From positions 558,043 to 622,042 of the forward strand of contig NZ_CP029984.1 in NCBI RefSeq assembly GCF_003293675.1: a DNA stretch of 64,000 bases. Reading direction: 5' to 3'. Every line of letters begins with the position of its first letter. Within the stretch, counting starts at the first letter, position 1. Below the pieces are notes generated by a model. The model made no database searches and was not told where the DNA came from. It was given only the letters and a program-made list of their open reading frames with translations. Of the stretch, positions 48,459 through 58,682 are shown piece by piece. The stretch is from Gardnerella leopoldii (lineage in GTDB: Bacteria > Actinomycetota > Actinomycetes > Actinomycetales > Bifidobacteriaceae). A program made the position numbers and the translations under genes.

Positions 48459-49400
48459 CTATTCAACCTCCTTGCTAAATGAGTCAGCAAGATAATTTGT
48501 ACGGCTCACTTTTTGCGCAGAAATATGGAAAACTTCTTCACTTGAAGAACCATGAATTATTGAAGATTGAACACCAAGCAGCATATCGTATAAAGCGTTT
48601 ATTCTAATATTTCTACGAGCTTCAACTTCATTTTTATTTGATTCTTTTTTCAAAAACGCCGGTACTTTACGTAAAGTAATTCCATCAAATATTTGCAAAT
48701 CAATTGCAGAATCAAAAGGATTAATAGGAGAAATAACAATAACAACAAGCTTATGGTTTTGCGTAATTTTGCGCAAAGATTCAGCGTTATGAGCTTGTAA
48801 TGCATACTCATCAGTTATTAAAACTACCAGACCATTATTGTCAATATTTTTTAGTAGCGAAGTAAGCAACGCATCAATATCTCTGGTATTTTTACGAGTA
48901 TTAAGCAACGTATAATCTAGATTTCGCTCAAAATCAGAAAAGTTGCTAGCAGCATGAACATTGATAACATTTTTTCCATCTGCACACAACAACGAAACAG
49001 CATCATGACGTTTTAAACTCAAAGACGCAAAAAAGCATGCAGAATTAGACGCAACTTCATACAGAGATTCTCCAGAAACACAAGCTCCATTCATATTTAT
49101 GCTTGTATCTAAAGCAATCCAAGTATGAGAAGACGAAGTACGCTCTCTAGAAGACACCATAGGCTGTCCAGTTCGAGCGCTCGCAGACCAGTTCATCATG
49201 CGAGCTTCATCTCCTGGCTGCCATGCGTGTATGTCAATAACATCACCTGTGCCAAAACGCCTGTGCGAAGGATGGTCTCCCTCTAATAAGCCTAAAGCTT
49301 TACGCGCAATAGGCAAATCAATTCGCTGATCCAAAAGCTCAATTTTGCGACGCACGGCTTTAGCAGGTTCAGATAATACTAACCGCTTCGTACGCATCAT
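48459..49400 (-). CDS. DUF58 domain protein of the moxR operon
   Basis: 313 aa, without membrane helices. The DUF58 core shows RRFGTGDVIDIHAWQPGDE (about 48-66), with WSASARTG shortly after, then a VWA-like fold with ALDTSINMNG. DUF58 proteins accompany MoxR ATPases and are thought to bridge the ATPase and the VWA proteins. ATG 49400 overlaps the moxR stop (ATGA); a second ATG follows directly, so the start could be 49397. Confidence 0.85.
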   Translation of the reverse strand: MMRTKRLVLSEPAKAVRRKIELLDQRIDLPIARKALGLLEGDHPSHRRFGTGDVIDIHAWQPGDEARMMNWSASARTGQPMVSSRERTSSSHTWIALDTSINMNGACVSGESLYEVASNSACFFASLSLKRHDAVSLLCADGKNVINVHAASNFSDFERNLDYTLLNTRKNTRDIDALLTSLLKNIDNNGLVVLITDEYALQAHNAESLRKITQNHKLVVIVISPINPFDSAIDLQIFDGITLRKVPAFLKKESNKNEVEARRNIRINALYDMLLGVQSSIIHGSSSEEVFHISAQKVSRTNYLADSFSKEVE

Positions 49401-50530
49401 GGCACAGGAACCGTCTTAACTAATGCATCAATTACTTGATCTGTAGTAATAGAATCAGCTAAAGCTTCAAAAGTTAAAAGTATGCGATGCCTTAACACTT
49501 CATGCGCAAACAATTTAATATCTTCAGGTATCACATAATCGCGTCCAGAAAGTAAAGCGTGAGCTTGAGCAATACGAATAAGTGCAATTGATGCACGAGG
49601 GCTAGCTCCCATACGAACCAATGAATTAATCGTAGGAAGTGGATGCGTACCTTCACCGCGAGAAGTGGCAACAAGATCAACTACATACTTCATAACTGCT
49701 TCAGAAACGTGTATGTGACGCGCTGCAGTACGCATAAAAACAACATCTTGCAAACTTATGCGTTGAGTATTTAGCTTTGAAGGATCAACGACATCCGATC
49801 CTCGTTGAGTAAGTAATTGCAGCATACGAACTTCCTCGTCAGGATTAGGGTAAGTCATAACTGCTTTTACCATAAAACGATCCATCTGGGCTTCTGGAAG
49901 ATTAAATGTTCCTTCTTCCTCAATTGGATTTTGCGTAGCAATAACCATAAATGGTTGAGGCAGAGGAATTCTTTCGCCTCCAATAGTTGTTGCTCCTTCT
50001 GCCATAGCTTCAAGCATTGCAGATTGAGTTTTTGCGTTTGAACGATTAATCTCATCCAACAAAATAACATTTGCATGGATAGGACCAATTTGCGTAGTAA
50101 AACGTTGGGAAGCAAAATCAAAAACTTGAGTACCAACTAAATCTGCTGGCATTAAATCCGGAGTACACTGCACACGACGGAAACTACCTGACATAGCTGT
50201 TGCAAGAGTTTGAGCAGCAGTAGTTTTTGCGAGACCTGGTACTGATTCAATAAGAATGTGTCCGCCTGCAATAAGAGTAAGGATAAGAGACTCTCGTAAA
50301 GCGTCTTGACCGACTAAGGTTTGTGCAAAACGTGCGCGCAAAATATTTGCAATTTGTTGGCAACGACGTATGTCATCACTCGAAATAGTTGCAGTAACTT
50401 GCGCACTTGTATTAGAAACAGCAGACGGCTGAGGTACAGCTGATCCAATGCCAAGCTTAGAAGCAATTGAAGTTTTATCGGTTAACGGTTTCTTCTGTGG
50501 TTGCGGTGGAAATAATGCCATAAGAGACAT
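49397..50530 (-). CDS. MoxR-family AAA+ ATPase
   Basis: 377 aa. Walker A is the MoxR form SVPGLAKTT near residue 120, Walker B is LLDEINRS near 180, and TQNPIEEEGTFNLPEAQMDRF is the family signature between them and sensor 2. The first 60 residues are a Ser/Gln/Pro-rich extension. It is the first gene of a six-gene minus-strand operon. MoxR proteins act as chaperone-like ATPases inserting cofactors or assembling complexes with VWA partners; the target here is unknown. The ribosome site is weak. Confidence 0.9.
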   Translation of the reverse strand: MSLMALFPPQPQKKPLTDKTSIASKLGIGSAVPQPSAVSNTSAQVTATISSDDIRRCQQIANILRARFAQTLVGQDALRESLILTLIAGGHILIESVPGLAKTTAAQTLATAMSGSFRRVQCTPDLMPADLVGTQVFDFASQRFTTQIGPIHANVILLDEINRSNAKTQSAMLEAMAEGATTIGGERIPLPQPFMVIATQNPIEEEGTFNLPEAQMDRFMVKAVMTYPNPDEEVRMLQLLTQRGSDVVDPSKLNTQRISLQDVVFMRTAARHIHVSEAVMKYVVDLVATSRGEGTHPLPTINSLVRMGASPRASIALIRIAQAHALLSGRDYVIPEDIKLFAHEVLRHRILLTFEALADSITTDQVIDALVKTVPVP

Positions 50531-50611
50531 TTTAACCGATATGCAGTACTGACATGTTCAAAAATGGCATTTTTATTGTCTTTATAAGATAATTTGCAAT
50601 ATTTAAGACAA

Positions 50612-51328
50612 TTAGATTTCTTGAGAATCTAGGGACCAATTAATTGGCGAAACTCCCATATTAATTAAAGCCTGATTAGCTCTTGAAAATGGATGCGATC
50701 CAAAGAATCCTCGCATTGCAGAAAGAGGGCTTGGGTGCGCTGATGTAATAAGAGTTGCATTCGTCAGCAAAGGAGCCAAACTTTGCGCATTACGACCCCA
50801 TAAAATAGCTACAAGCGGCAATGGATTACCATTGCAATCAGTTCTATTGTTTAATGCTCGAATAGCTGCATCGGTTACAGGCTCCCAACCTTTTCCTTGG
50901 TGGCTATTTGCCTTACCAGCCTCAACAGTTAAACATCTGTTAAGAAGCATCACACCCTGCCTGGTCCACGGTGTTAGATCTCCACTCTTTGGAGTTTCTA
51001 CGCCTAAATCGTTTACTAATTCTTTATAAATGTTTATGAGACTTTTTGGCAGTGGGCGCACTTTTGCAGCTGTGCAAAAACTTAAGCCTACTGGATGGCC
51101 CGGCGTTGGATATGGATCCTGGCCAACAATTAAAACTTTAATGCTTTTTAGTGGAATAGAAAAAGCACGCAAAATATTGTGGCTAGCAGGAAGAATATGA
51201 TGTCCGCTTTCTATCTGCTCTCGCAAAAATACTCCCATTGCGCGTATTTGTGGCTCAACTGGCTTTAATGCTTCAGCCCAATCAGGATCCATTAGCTCGT
51301 TTAAAGGTTTAATATTTTGAGGATTCAT
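50612..51328 (-). CDS. ung: Uracil-DNA glycosylase
   Basis: It removes uracil from DNA in base excision repair. Family 1 motifs are [16 protein letters not shown] (water-activating Asp) near residue 70 and [13 protein letters not shown] near 199. It is 238 aa from ATG 51328; the open frame extends 15 codons further up but with hydrophobic, non-conserved residues. The ribosome site is weak for either start. It lies 81 bp ahead of moxR on the same strand and diverges from the LytR_C gene. Confidence 0.93.
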   Translation of the reverse strand: MNPQNIKPLNELMDPDWAEALKPVEPQIRAMGVFLREQIESGHHILPASHNILRAFSIPLKSIKVLIVGQDPYPTPGHPVGLSFCTAAKVRPLPKSLINIYKELVNDLGVETPKSGDLTPWTRQGVMLLNRCLTVEAGKANSHQGKGWEPVTDAAIRALNNRTDCNGNPLPLVAILWGRNAQSLAPLLTNATLITSAHPSPLSAMRGFFGSHPFSRANQALINMGVSPINWSLDSQEI

Positions 51329-51384
51329 ATTGCTACTGTATGTCAAGGCATACCATAAAAGGAAATTAATCAAATTTTCTAAAT

Positions 51385-51414
51385 TTGTGCTTTGTGCTAA
51401 GCATTGGATAATAT
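51385..51414 (+). promoter_or_regulatory. Candidate promoter of the LytR_C gene
   Basis: TTGTGC at 51385-51390 and TAATAT at 51409-51414 are 18 bp apart, about 44 bp before the start codon. Confidence 0.35.
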
Positions 51415-51457
51415 AGATTCATTGTTGTTTAAATGATCTTTTATAAGGAGTGCAATT

Positions 51458-52132
51458 ATGGCGCGAAATAATCAGAACGTGTCGTATACGCCTGATGCTT
51501 TTGATGAGCCACCAGAGGGACCAGTTGGAGTTCATCGTGGAAATCCTGCGTGGTATGCCGTAATACTTCCTTATTTTGTTGCATTAATCATTGCGGCGGT
51601 TGTTGGCGTTTTGGTTTGGGCTATTGCTTCTGGTGAAATCTCACATCTTCCGTTGCCTTGGAACCATCAGCAACAATCATCTCAATCAACATCTCCTGCT
51701 AAGCCTTCTGAAAACAAAAAGTCTGCTAAAAGCGACGAAGATAAATCTTCTGAAGACGAAGATGATGACGACGATAATAATAAATCTGAAGAAAATAAAT
51801 CAGATAAGAAAGATGCTGATGACTCTAAAGATAATTCAGCAAATGATTCTAAAGCACAAACTTCACTGGACAAATCAGTTGCTGTGAAAGTTCTTAACGC
51901 AACCAAGATAAGCGGTCATGCTGCTGCTGGCGCAGATAAGTTAAAGCAAGCAGGATACGCAAATGTGACAGCTGGAAATCCAACTGGTAAAGTCCCAAGC
52001 GAATCTGTTGTTTGGTATAAAGACGATTCCCAAAAAGCTGCAGCTGAAGATATTGCAAAGACTTTAGGTATTAGCGCTGTCGAAAACGAAAAAGAAATCG
52101 TTTCTCCGATTGTAGTTGTGCTTTGCAAGTAA
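51458..52132 (+). CDS. LytR C-terminal-domain membrane protein
   Basis: 224 aa. One membrane helix at about residues 33-58 is followed by a very charged linker rich in Lys, Asp, Glu and Ser (about 75-135), and a LytR_C domain to the end (VAVKVLNATKISGHAAAGADKLK). The LytR_C domain occurs at the end of LytR-CpsA-Psr enzymes, but also, as here, without the catalytic part. It probably lies outside the membrane, near the cell wall. ATG 51458 follows AAGGAG by 8 bp. A strong terminator separates it from groEL. Confidence 0.85.
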   Translation: MARNNQNVSYTPDAFDEPPEGPVGVHRGNPAWYAVILPYFVALIIAAVVGVLVWAIASGEISHLPLPWNHQQQSSQSTSPAKPSENKKSAKSDEDKSSEDEDDDDDNNKSEENKSDKKDADDSKDNSANDSKAQTSLDKSVAVKVLNATKISGHAAAGADKLKQAGYANVTAGNPTGKVPSESVVWYKDDSQKAAAEDIAKTLGISAVENEKEIVSPIVVVLCK

Positions 52133-52150
52133 TATTTTTCGCATAAAAAT

Positions 52151-52182
52151 AACCGGTTAGAATTATTTCTAACCGGTTTTTG
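52151..52182 (+). terminator. Terminator of the LytR_C gene
   Basis: AACCGGTTAGAA pairs perfectly with TTCTAACCGGTT around TTAT, followed by TTT. It lies just before the groEL operators. Confidence 0.9.
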
Positions 52183-52201
52183 TGTATAAACGCCAAAAAA
52201 G

Positions 52202-52228
52202 TTGGCACTCGGGTACATAGAGTGCTAA
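52202..52228 (+). promoter_or_regulatory. CIRCE operator 1 of groEL (HrcA site)
   Basis: TTGGCACTC-N9-GAGTGCTAA matches the CIRCE consensus TTAGCACTC-N9-GAGTGCTAA with one change. A promoter-like pair overlaps it: TTGGCA (52202) and TAATCT (52226), 18 bp apart. HrcA repression is relieved by heat in other bacteria. Confidence 0.93.
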
Positions 52229-52236
52229 TCTTCAAA

Positions 52237-52263
52237 TTAGCACTCAAGCCTTGAGAGTGATAA
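52237..52263 (+). promoter_or_regulatory. CIRCE operator 2 of groEL (HrcA site)
   Basis: TTAGCACTC-N9-GAGTGATAA differs from the consensus at one base in the right arm. It starts 8 bp after operator 1. TTAGCA (52237) and TAATAA (52261), 18 bp apart, form another promoter-like pair inside it. Confidence 0.85.
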
Positions 52264-52274
52264 TAAGCAGCTGA

Positions 52275-53957
<1,683 letters not shown>

Positions 53958-54000
53958 ATAAAAAATAAAAGTGGCTCAAAAGTCTAAAACTCAATAGTTT

Positions 54001-54049
54001 AAGTAAATGGCGGCATGCTCAATGTAAGCGTGTCGCCATTTACTTTTTC
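54001..54049 (+). terminator. Terminator of groL
   Basis: AAGTAAATGGCG pairs perfectly with CGCCATTTACTT around a loop of about 22 nt, followed by TTT. It lies 43 bp after the groL stop and 11 bp from the end of the convergent WXG100 gene. Confidence 0.85.
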
Positions 54050-54059
54050 ATCACATTAA

Positions 54060-54353
54060 TCAGCTCATCCCAAATAACGAAGTAGCTTGCGTTTCAGCAT
54101 CAAGATACACTCCTGATGCATGTTGCATAGCTTGCTGAATTGCTTCTAGCGATTGTTCCATTTGTTGTTGCGCTGCTCGCCATTGCTGAGCGGTCGACGC
54201 AAATCGTGTAGCCGCCGATCCAGTCCACACGCTTTGTAATTGCTGTAAATTGGCATACATCCCGTTGACTGCATCTCTAATTGCACTAACCGAGGTTCCA
54301 ACGGCTGCCGCAGCCTGCTGAATTTGCTCTGAATCAACTCGAAATTGTGCCAT
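54060..54353 (-). CDS. WXG100 family (EsxA-like) protein
   Basis: 97 aa, the standard size for the family. Two helices are joined by the turn VWTGSAA near residues 42-48, and both are Gln/Ala-rich. WXG100 proteins are exported as dimers by type VII secretion ATPases (EccC/EssC). No secretion genes lie in the window, so this is an orphan here. A YxxxD/E-type export motif may be read in VYLDAE near the C-terminus (Y-L-D rather than the exact spacing). ATG 54353 follows GGAGGGG. Confidence 0.9.
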   Translation of the reverse strand: MAQFRVDSEQIQQAAAAVGTSVSAIRDAVNGMYANLQQLQSVWTGSAATRFASTAQQWRAAQQQMEQSLEAIQQAMQHASGVYLDAETQATSLFGMS

Positions 54354-54466
54354 ATTTCCCCTCCATTTGTTTTGCGTCTAAATAAACGCTTCTTTATAAA
54401 TTATTTTTGCGAAACATTTCACATAAATTAAGCAAAGATTTTTATAATGCTACTTTTACTTGTGTG

Positions 54467-55312
54467 ATGTCACGCTATTATGAATATATGCCATCAAAAA
54501 AGTACGAAAAAGATTTATGCGCCAATGTGGTTAAAAGCTTATCTTGCACGCGCGTTGCAAATTTTAACTACCAGCTTCCTCGCTCAAAACTATTTTTAGC
54601 TAAACGCGTATTGCTTTTATTAATGGCATTTTTATTTAGTTTTTCTTTTATTCTTCCAACTCTTCCAATAAATTCGCTCATATTTTCACCTTTAAATAGA
54701 GTAAATACAATTAATGCATATGCTGAAAGTAATGAGCAAAATTCTGGAATAGTTGCAACAGACTCAATAACAGACACAGAAAATTTGCTTGGGGATTCTG
54801 TCAGTAAAGTTGCTGACATGATTGAGACAACAAAAAAGCGTACAGGAGTAAATGTTAGGCTCTTATATTTGTCTACTTTTGGAAATACAAAAAATCCATC
54901 AAAATGGGCTAGTGATTTGTTGATTAGTACGCTTCCAGCTAAAAATACTGTGCTGCTTGCACTAGCAACTCATGATGGAAGATTAGTTGTAGCTGTTTCA
55001 CCTAATTCCGATGAATGGCTCAAAAATAAAAATACTGTAGACTCGTTATCCGATGCAGCTTATAAGCCATTAGTAAGCACAACTGGAACGCATTGGGATC
55101 AATCTGCAATAATGATGATGAAACAAATAATGCGTGCAAAACGTACGTCAACAACTTCTTCTGCAAGTCTTATTTCTACAATTATTATGCTATTAATATT
55201 GTTGGCATTATTCTCAATAGTCGCGATTATTCTGTTTAGAAAGAATCGCATACAACGTCAAATACTTGCTGGTGCTAGAAAAGCTCGTAGAAGGCACGCT
55301 CGTCACAGGTAG
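54467..55312 (+). CDS. TPM-like membrane protein ahead of the two-component system
   Basis: 281 aa from ATG 54467. A hydrophobic stretch near residues 46-72 (VLLLLMAFLFSFSFILP) acts as signal or anchor. An outside domain follows, with a TPM/YgcG-like pattern (ETTKKRTGVNVRLLYLSTF, LLALATHDGRLVVAVSPNS). A second helix near 236-257 and a basic tail end it. TPM domains occur in photosystem repair and acid-phosphatase-like proteins; the role here is unknown. The start is uncertain: TATAAT at 54443 suggests a very short leader, and 54488 is also possible. The frame upstream to 54407 is less likely to be translated. Confidence 0.65.
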   Translation: MSRYYEYMPSKKYEKDLCANVVKSLSCTRVANFNYQLPRSKLFLAKRVLLLLMAFLFSFSFILPTLPINSLIFSPLNRVNTINAYAESNEQNSGIVATDSITDTENLLGDSVSKVADMIETTKKRTGVNVRLLYLSTFGNTKNPSKWASDLLISTLPAKNTVLLALATHDGRLVVAVSPNSDEWLKNKNTVDSLSDAAYKPLVSTTGTHWDQSAIMMMKQIMRAKRTSTTSSASLISTIIMLLILLALFSIVAIILFRKNRIQRQILAGARKARRRHARHR

Positions 55313-55391
55313 ACAAAAAATATTCGATAACTTGTTTTATTTTCAGCAATTATTCAGGAAACATTCAGCTTGATAAGTGATGCTAATCAAT

Positions 55392-56132
55392 ATGAGTAAG
55401 AACGTTGAAGCATCTATTGTCGTGGTCGATGACGAGCCATCAATCCGTGAACTTTTGGTAGCATCTTTGCATTTTGCTGGGTTTGAAGTAGAAACTGCCG
55501 CATCCGGCTCAGAAGCTGTTGAAGTAATTGAACGAGTAAATCCGAATCTTATCGTTATGGATGTTATGCTCCCAGATATTGATGGTTTTACTGTTACGAG
55601 GCGTATTCGTCAAAATGGAATTAAAGTTCCCGTATTGTTCCTAACTGCAAGAGACGATACACAAGATAAAATTATGGGTCTAACTGTTGGTGGAGATGAC
55701 TACGTTACAAAGCCATTCAGCTTGGAAGAAGTAGTGGCAAGAATACGAGCAATTCTTCGCAGAACACAAGAACCTGATGAAGAAACTCATATTATAAAAG
55801 TTGCGGATCTTGAGATTAATGAAGATTCTCATGATGTAACTCGATGCGGTATGCCAATCGAACTTAGCCCAACTGAATACAAACTACTTCATTATCTTAT
55901 GGACAATGAAGGTCGAGTTCTGTCAAAAAGCCAGATTTTGAATCATGTATGGCAGTACGATTGGGGCGGAGACGCAGCGATAGTTGAATCTTATATTTCT
56001 TATTTAAGAAAGAAGATTGATGGCATTGAAATTACTGACGATTCAGGAAAGCCGCAAAAAGTAGTTCCTCTTATTGAAACTAAACGTGGCATCGGTTATA
56101 TGATTCGAGAACCTAAGGCAGGTCAAGCCTGA
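55392..56132 (+). CDS. Response regulator, OmpR/PhoB family
   Basis: 246 aa. The receiver domain spans about residues 8-122, with acidic pocket DDEP near 14, phospho-acceptor Asp in VMDVMLPDIDG near 57, and Lys in YVTKPFS near 106. The winged-helix DNA-binding domain covers about 140-240 (LSPTEYKLLHYLMDNEGRVLS). It is followed 2 bp later by its sensor kinase. The ATG at 55392 gives the best-looking N-terminus; ATG/GTG codons 12-15 nt upstream are possible. Targets unknown. Confidence 0.92.
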   Translation: MSKNVEASIVVVDDEPSIRELLVASLHFAGFEVETAASGSEAVEVIERVNPNLIVMDVMLPDIDGFTVTRRIRQNGIKVPVLFLTARDDTQDKIMGLTVGGDDYVTKPFSLEEVVARIRAILRRTQEPDEETHIIKVADLEINEDSHDVTRCGMPIELSPTEYKLLHYLMDNEGRVLSKSQILNHVWQYDWGGDAAIVESYISYLRKKIDGIEITDDSGKPQKVVPLIETKRGIGYMIREPKAGQA

Positions 56133-56134
56133 TC

Positions 56135-58084
56135 ATGCAATCTAGTAATAATAACTACGATAATGCTGAATCAACTATTAGCAACAGTACGAATAATAAC
56201 TCTAAAGATGATTCAGATGTTAGCACTGCTGGAAAAAGTGTTGCGATAGTGCTAAGCGAAAATGACAAAAGAGATAAAAAACCTCGTAAAACCTGTTGGC
56301 TACGTCGTCGCATAAATACAATACCACTGAGTACGCGCTTAGTTGCATGTACTCTCGCTATTTTAACTGTAGCTGCTTTTTGCATATCACTATCGATCCA
56401 GCAGCTCGTAGGAAATTATTTGCTAGAAAAAACTGATGCACAATTAGCCGGTCAAGCGCAATTTGTTTATGACAATGTTGATTCATTGCGCATGAAAAAC
56501 TCAAATCAATCTTCAGTAGGTCCGAATAATTACTTTATGCAAGTTAGGGATACGCATAATAAGATTATTTCTACTCCGTTAATACCAAAAATTAAAGGAT
56601 CGATTGTTTCGGTTCCTAAACTTCCTGCAGACGGTTTTGATAGTAAAAAAATTGTTACTCACAAACCTTACACAGCACCTGCAATCGTCAGGGGAAATAC
56701 CAATAAAGTCGATGCAATCACTAAAAAAGCTGCAAAATCACCATGGAGAGTTTTAGTATTAACGTGGGGTCAAAAGAATAACTATAACTCAGAGTTAAGC
56801 GTTAGCGGTTACGTCTATATTGCTTTATCTCTTAGCGATCAAATTGACACCGTTAGCACACTTACTCGTTACTGCATAATGGTAAGTATTGCAGTTATTT
56901 TGTTTGGAGCAGTATTTGCAGCAATTATTATTCAATCAGCTTTAAGACCGTTAAAACGAATTGAAAAAACAGCTTCGAAAATTGCTTCTGGAGATTTAAG
57001 CAAACGAGTTCCATCTGCTCCTGAAAATACTGAGGTTGGATCTTTAGCAGCTTCTCTTAACTCTATGCTCGCTCGTATTGAAAGAGGATTTAATGAGCAA
57101 GAAGATATGACAGAAAAAATGAAGCGATTCGTTTCAGATGCAAGTCATGAATTACGTACTCCATTGGCTGCAATTCATGGATACGCTGAATTGTATACAA
57201 TGTGGCGCAACATGCCAGGAGAGCAGGAGAGAGCAGATGACTCTATTGCTCACATTAAAGCTTCTAGCGAAAGAATGACTGAGCTAGTAGAAGATTTACT
57301 TTCTTTGGCGCGTTTTGATGAAGGTCGTGGAATTAATATTTCACAGCAAGTTAGCTTGTCTCCAATACTTTCTGACGCAGCTAATGATTTACATGCTCTT
57401 GATCCTGCTAGATCCGTTCAGCAAGGCTATTTGACTATTTCGGATGAGTGGAAGCTTATGAATTGCACAAATTGCAATTTTGAGCGTAAGCTCCAATTCC
57501 ATGCTGGAAAACTTCCAAGTGTTATGTTACTTGGCGATGGCGCTAGATTACGCCAAGTAATGACAAATATCGTAGGAAATATTCATAGATACACCCCTGT
57601 TGATTCTCCTGTAGAAATTGCAGTAGGAGTTATGAAGGCATCTATAACTCCAAATGAATTATCTAAATTACCTTCTGTAAAAGAATCACTGAAGGAGTTT
57701 TTGGAAGCAGCGGAAGTTAGCCAATCTACTGATACTGGTCATAAGTATGCTGTAATTCGAGTTGTTGACCATGGTCCTGGAGTTCCAGAAGAATCTTTAT
57801 CTAGAATTTTCGAGCGTTTCTATATTGCTGACCCATCAAGAGCTAGAGAAAAAGGTGGAACTGGCTTGGGTATGGCAATTGCGCAATCTGTAGTAAAAGC
57901 ACATCATGGTTTTATTTGCGCAACTATATCTTCTCCATCAGAAGCATCGACCGATTCTAAAACTAATCTTGATGACACTATGGATGGGTCTGAGCCGATA
58001 GATGTTAAACCTCATGGCTTAACTCTTACTGTAGTGCTGCCAGTTAATGAAATTGAAGATCCTTCTAAACTTGTTAGCGATTAA
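56135..58084 (+). CDS. Sensor histidine kinase
   Basis: 649 aa. An N-terminal cytosolic stretch rich in Ser/Asn is followed by a helix near 64-90, an outside sensor loop to about 240, and a second helix near 247-268. HAMP follows, then a HisKA domain with SDASHELRTPLAAIHGY (histidine near 338). The ATPase domain has the N-box MTNIVGNIHRYTP near 485, DHGPGVPEES, and GGTGLGMAI near 575. A short acidic insert lies near the end. It pairs with the regulator just ahead; the signal is unknown. Confidence 0.92.
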   Translation: MQSSNNNYDNAESTISNSTNNNSKDDSDVSTAGKSVAIVLSENDKRDKKPRKTCWLRRRINTIPLSTRLVACTLAILTVAAFCISLSIQQLVGNYLLEKTDAQLAGQAQFVYDNVDSLRMKNSNQSSVGPNNYFMQVRDTHNKIISTPLIPKIKGSIVSVPKLPADGFDSKKIVTHKPYTAPAIVRGNTNKVDAITKKAAKSPWRVLVLTWGQKNNYNSELSVSGYVYIALSLSDQIDTVSTLTRYCIMVSIAVILFGAVFAAIIIQSALRPLKRIEKTASKIASGDLSKRVPSAPENTEVGSLAASLNSMLARIERGFNEQEDMTEKMKRFVSDASHELRTPLAAIHGYAELYTMWRNMPGEQERADDSIAHIKASSERMTELVEDLLSLARFDEGRGINISQQVSLSPILSDAANDLHALDPARSVQQGYLTISDEWKLMNCTNCNFERKLQFHAGKLPSVMLLGDGARLRQVMTNIVGNIHRYTPVDSPVEIAVGVMKASITPNELSKLPSVKESLKEFLEAAEVSQSTDTGHKYAVIRVVDHGPGVPEESLSRIFERFYIADPSRAREKGGTGLGMAIAQSVVKAHHGFICATISSPSEASTDSKTNLDDTMDGSEPIDVKPHGLTLTVVLPVNEIEDPSKLVSD

Positions 58085-58127
58085 AATATTGGCATGAGTA
58101 ACACTTGCGTAGGTTAAAAAAATTTTA

Positions 58128-58156
58128 TTGCCCGCGTGTATGCGCTACAATGTAAT
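58128..58156 (+). promoter_or_regulatory. Candidate promoter of the cold-shock gene
   Basis: TTGCCC at 58128-58133 and TGTAAT at 58151-58156 are 17 bp apart. This would give a leader of about 110 nt before the csp start, a length typical of cold-shock genes. Confidence 0.35.
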
Positions 58157-58275
58157 AAGGAAACAAGTAATAATAATATTTGGTACACTATCTATAGACC
58201 TATCGCATATGCTGATGCTTGATGCCTTGTGCACTTCAGCGTGCGAAATGAGAATTATTTGGAGTGAGGTGTGTT

Positions 58276-58665
58276 ATGCCCAATGGGCGCGTGCGTTGGT
58301 ACGATACGCAGAAGGGGTACGGCTTTATTGTTGGAGATGATGGTAAGGATGTTTTCCTGCCAGCAGCAGCATTGCCAGTTACTGTAAAAACTCTACACAA
58401 GGGTACACGAGTTGAGTTTTCTGTAATTGAAGGTCGCAAAGGACCACAGGCGATGGGTTTGAATGTTATTGCAACAGCACCGTCGCTTGTCAAGGCTACT
58501 CGTCCTAAAGCCGAAGATATGGCGGCTATTGTAGAAGATCTTATTAAACTTCTTGATTCTGCTGGTAATGGTTTGCGTCGACGTCATTATCCATCAACTG
58601 CTGAAAGCAAAAAACTTGCTACATTGTTGCGTGCAGTGGCAGATAATTTTGACGTTCAGGAATAG
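58276..58665 (+). CDS. Cold-shock domain protein with C-terminal extension
   Basis: 129 aa. The cold-shock domain fills residues 1-66 and keeps the RNA-binding motifs GRVRWYDTQKGYGFI and DVFLPAAAL (RNP1/RNP2 type). About 60 further residues form a helical extension, not found in the 67-aa Csp proteins but seen in actinobacterial CspB-like genes. ATG 58276 follows a GAGG-type site; an in-frame start 12 nt upstream lacks one. The next gene starts at or close to its stop codon, which suggests co-transcription. Confidence 0.9.
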   Translation: MPNGRVRWYDTQKGYGFIVGDDGKDVFLPAAALPVTVKTLHKGTRVEFSVIEGRKGPQAMGLNVIATAPSLVKATRPKAEDMAAIVEDLIKLLDSAGNGLRRRHYPSTAESKKLATLLRAVADNFDVQE

Positions 58666-58682
58666 TGTCTGGAATATTATTT

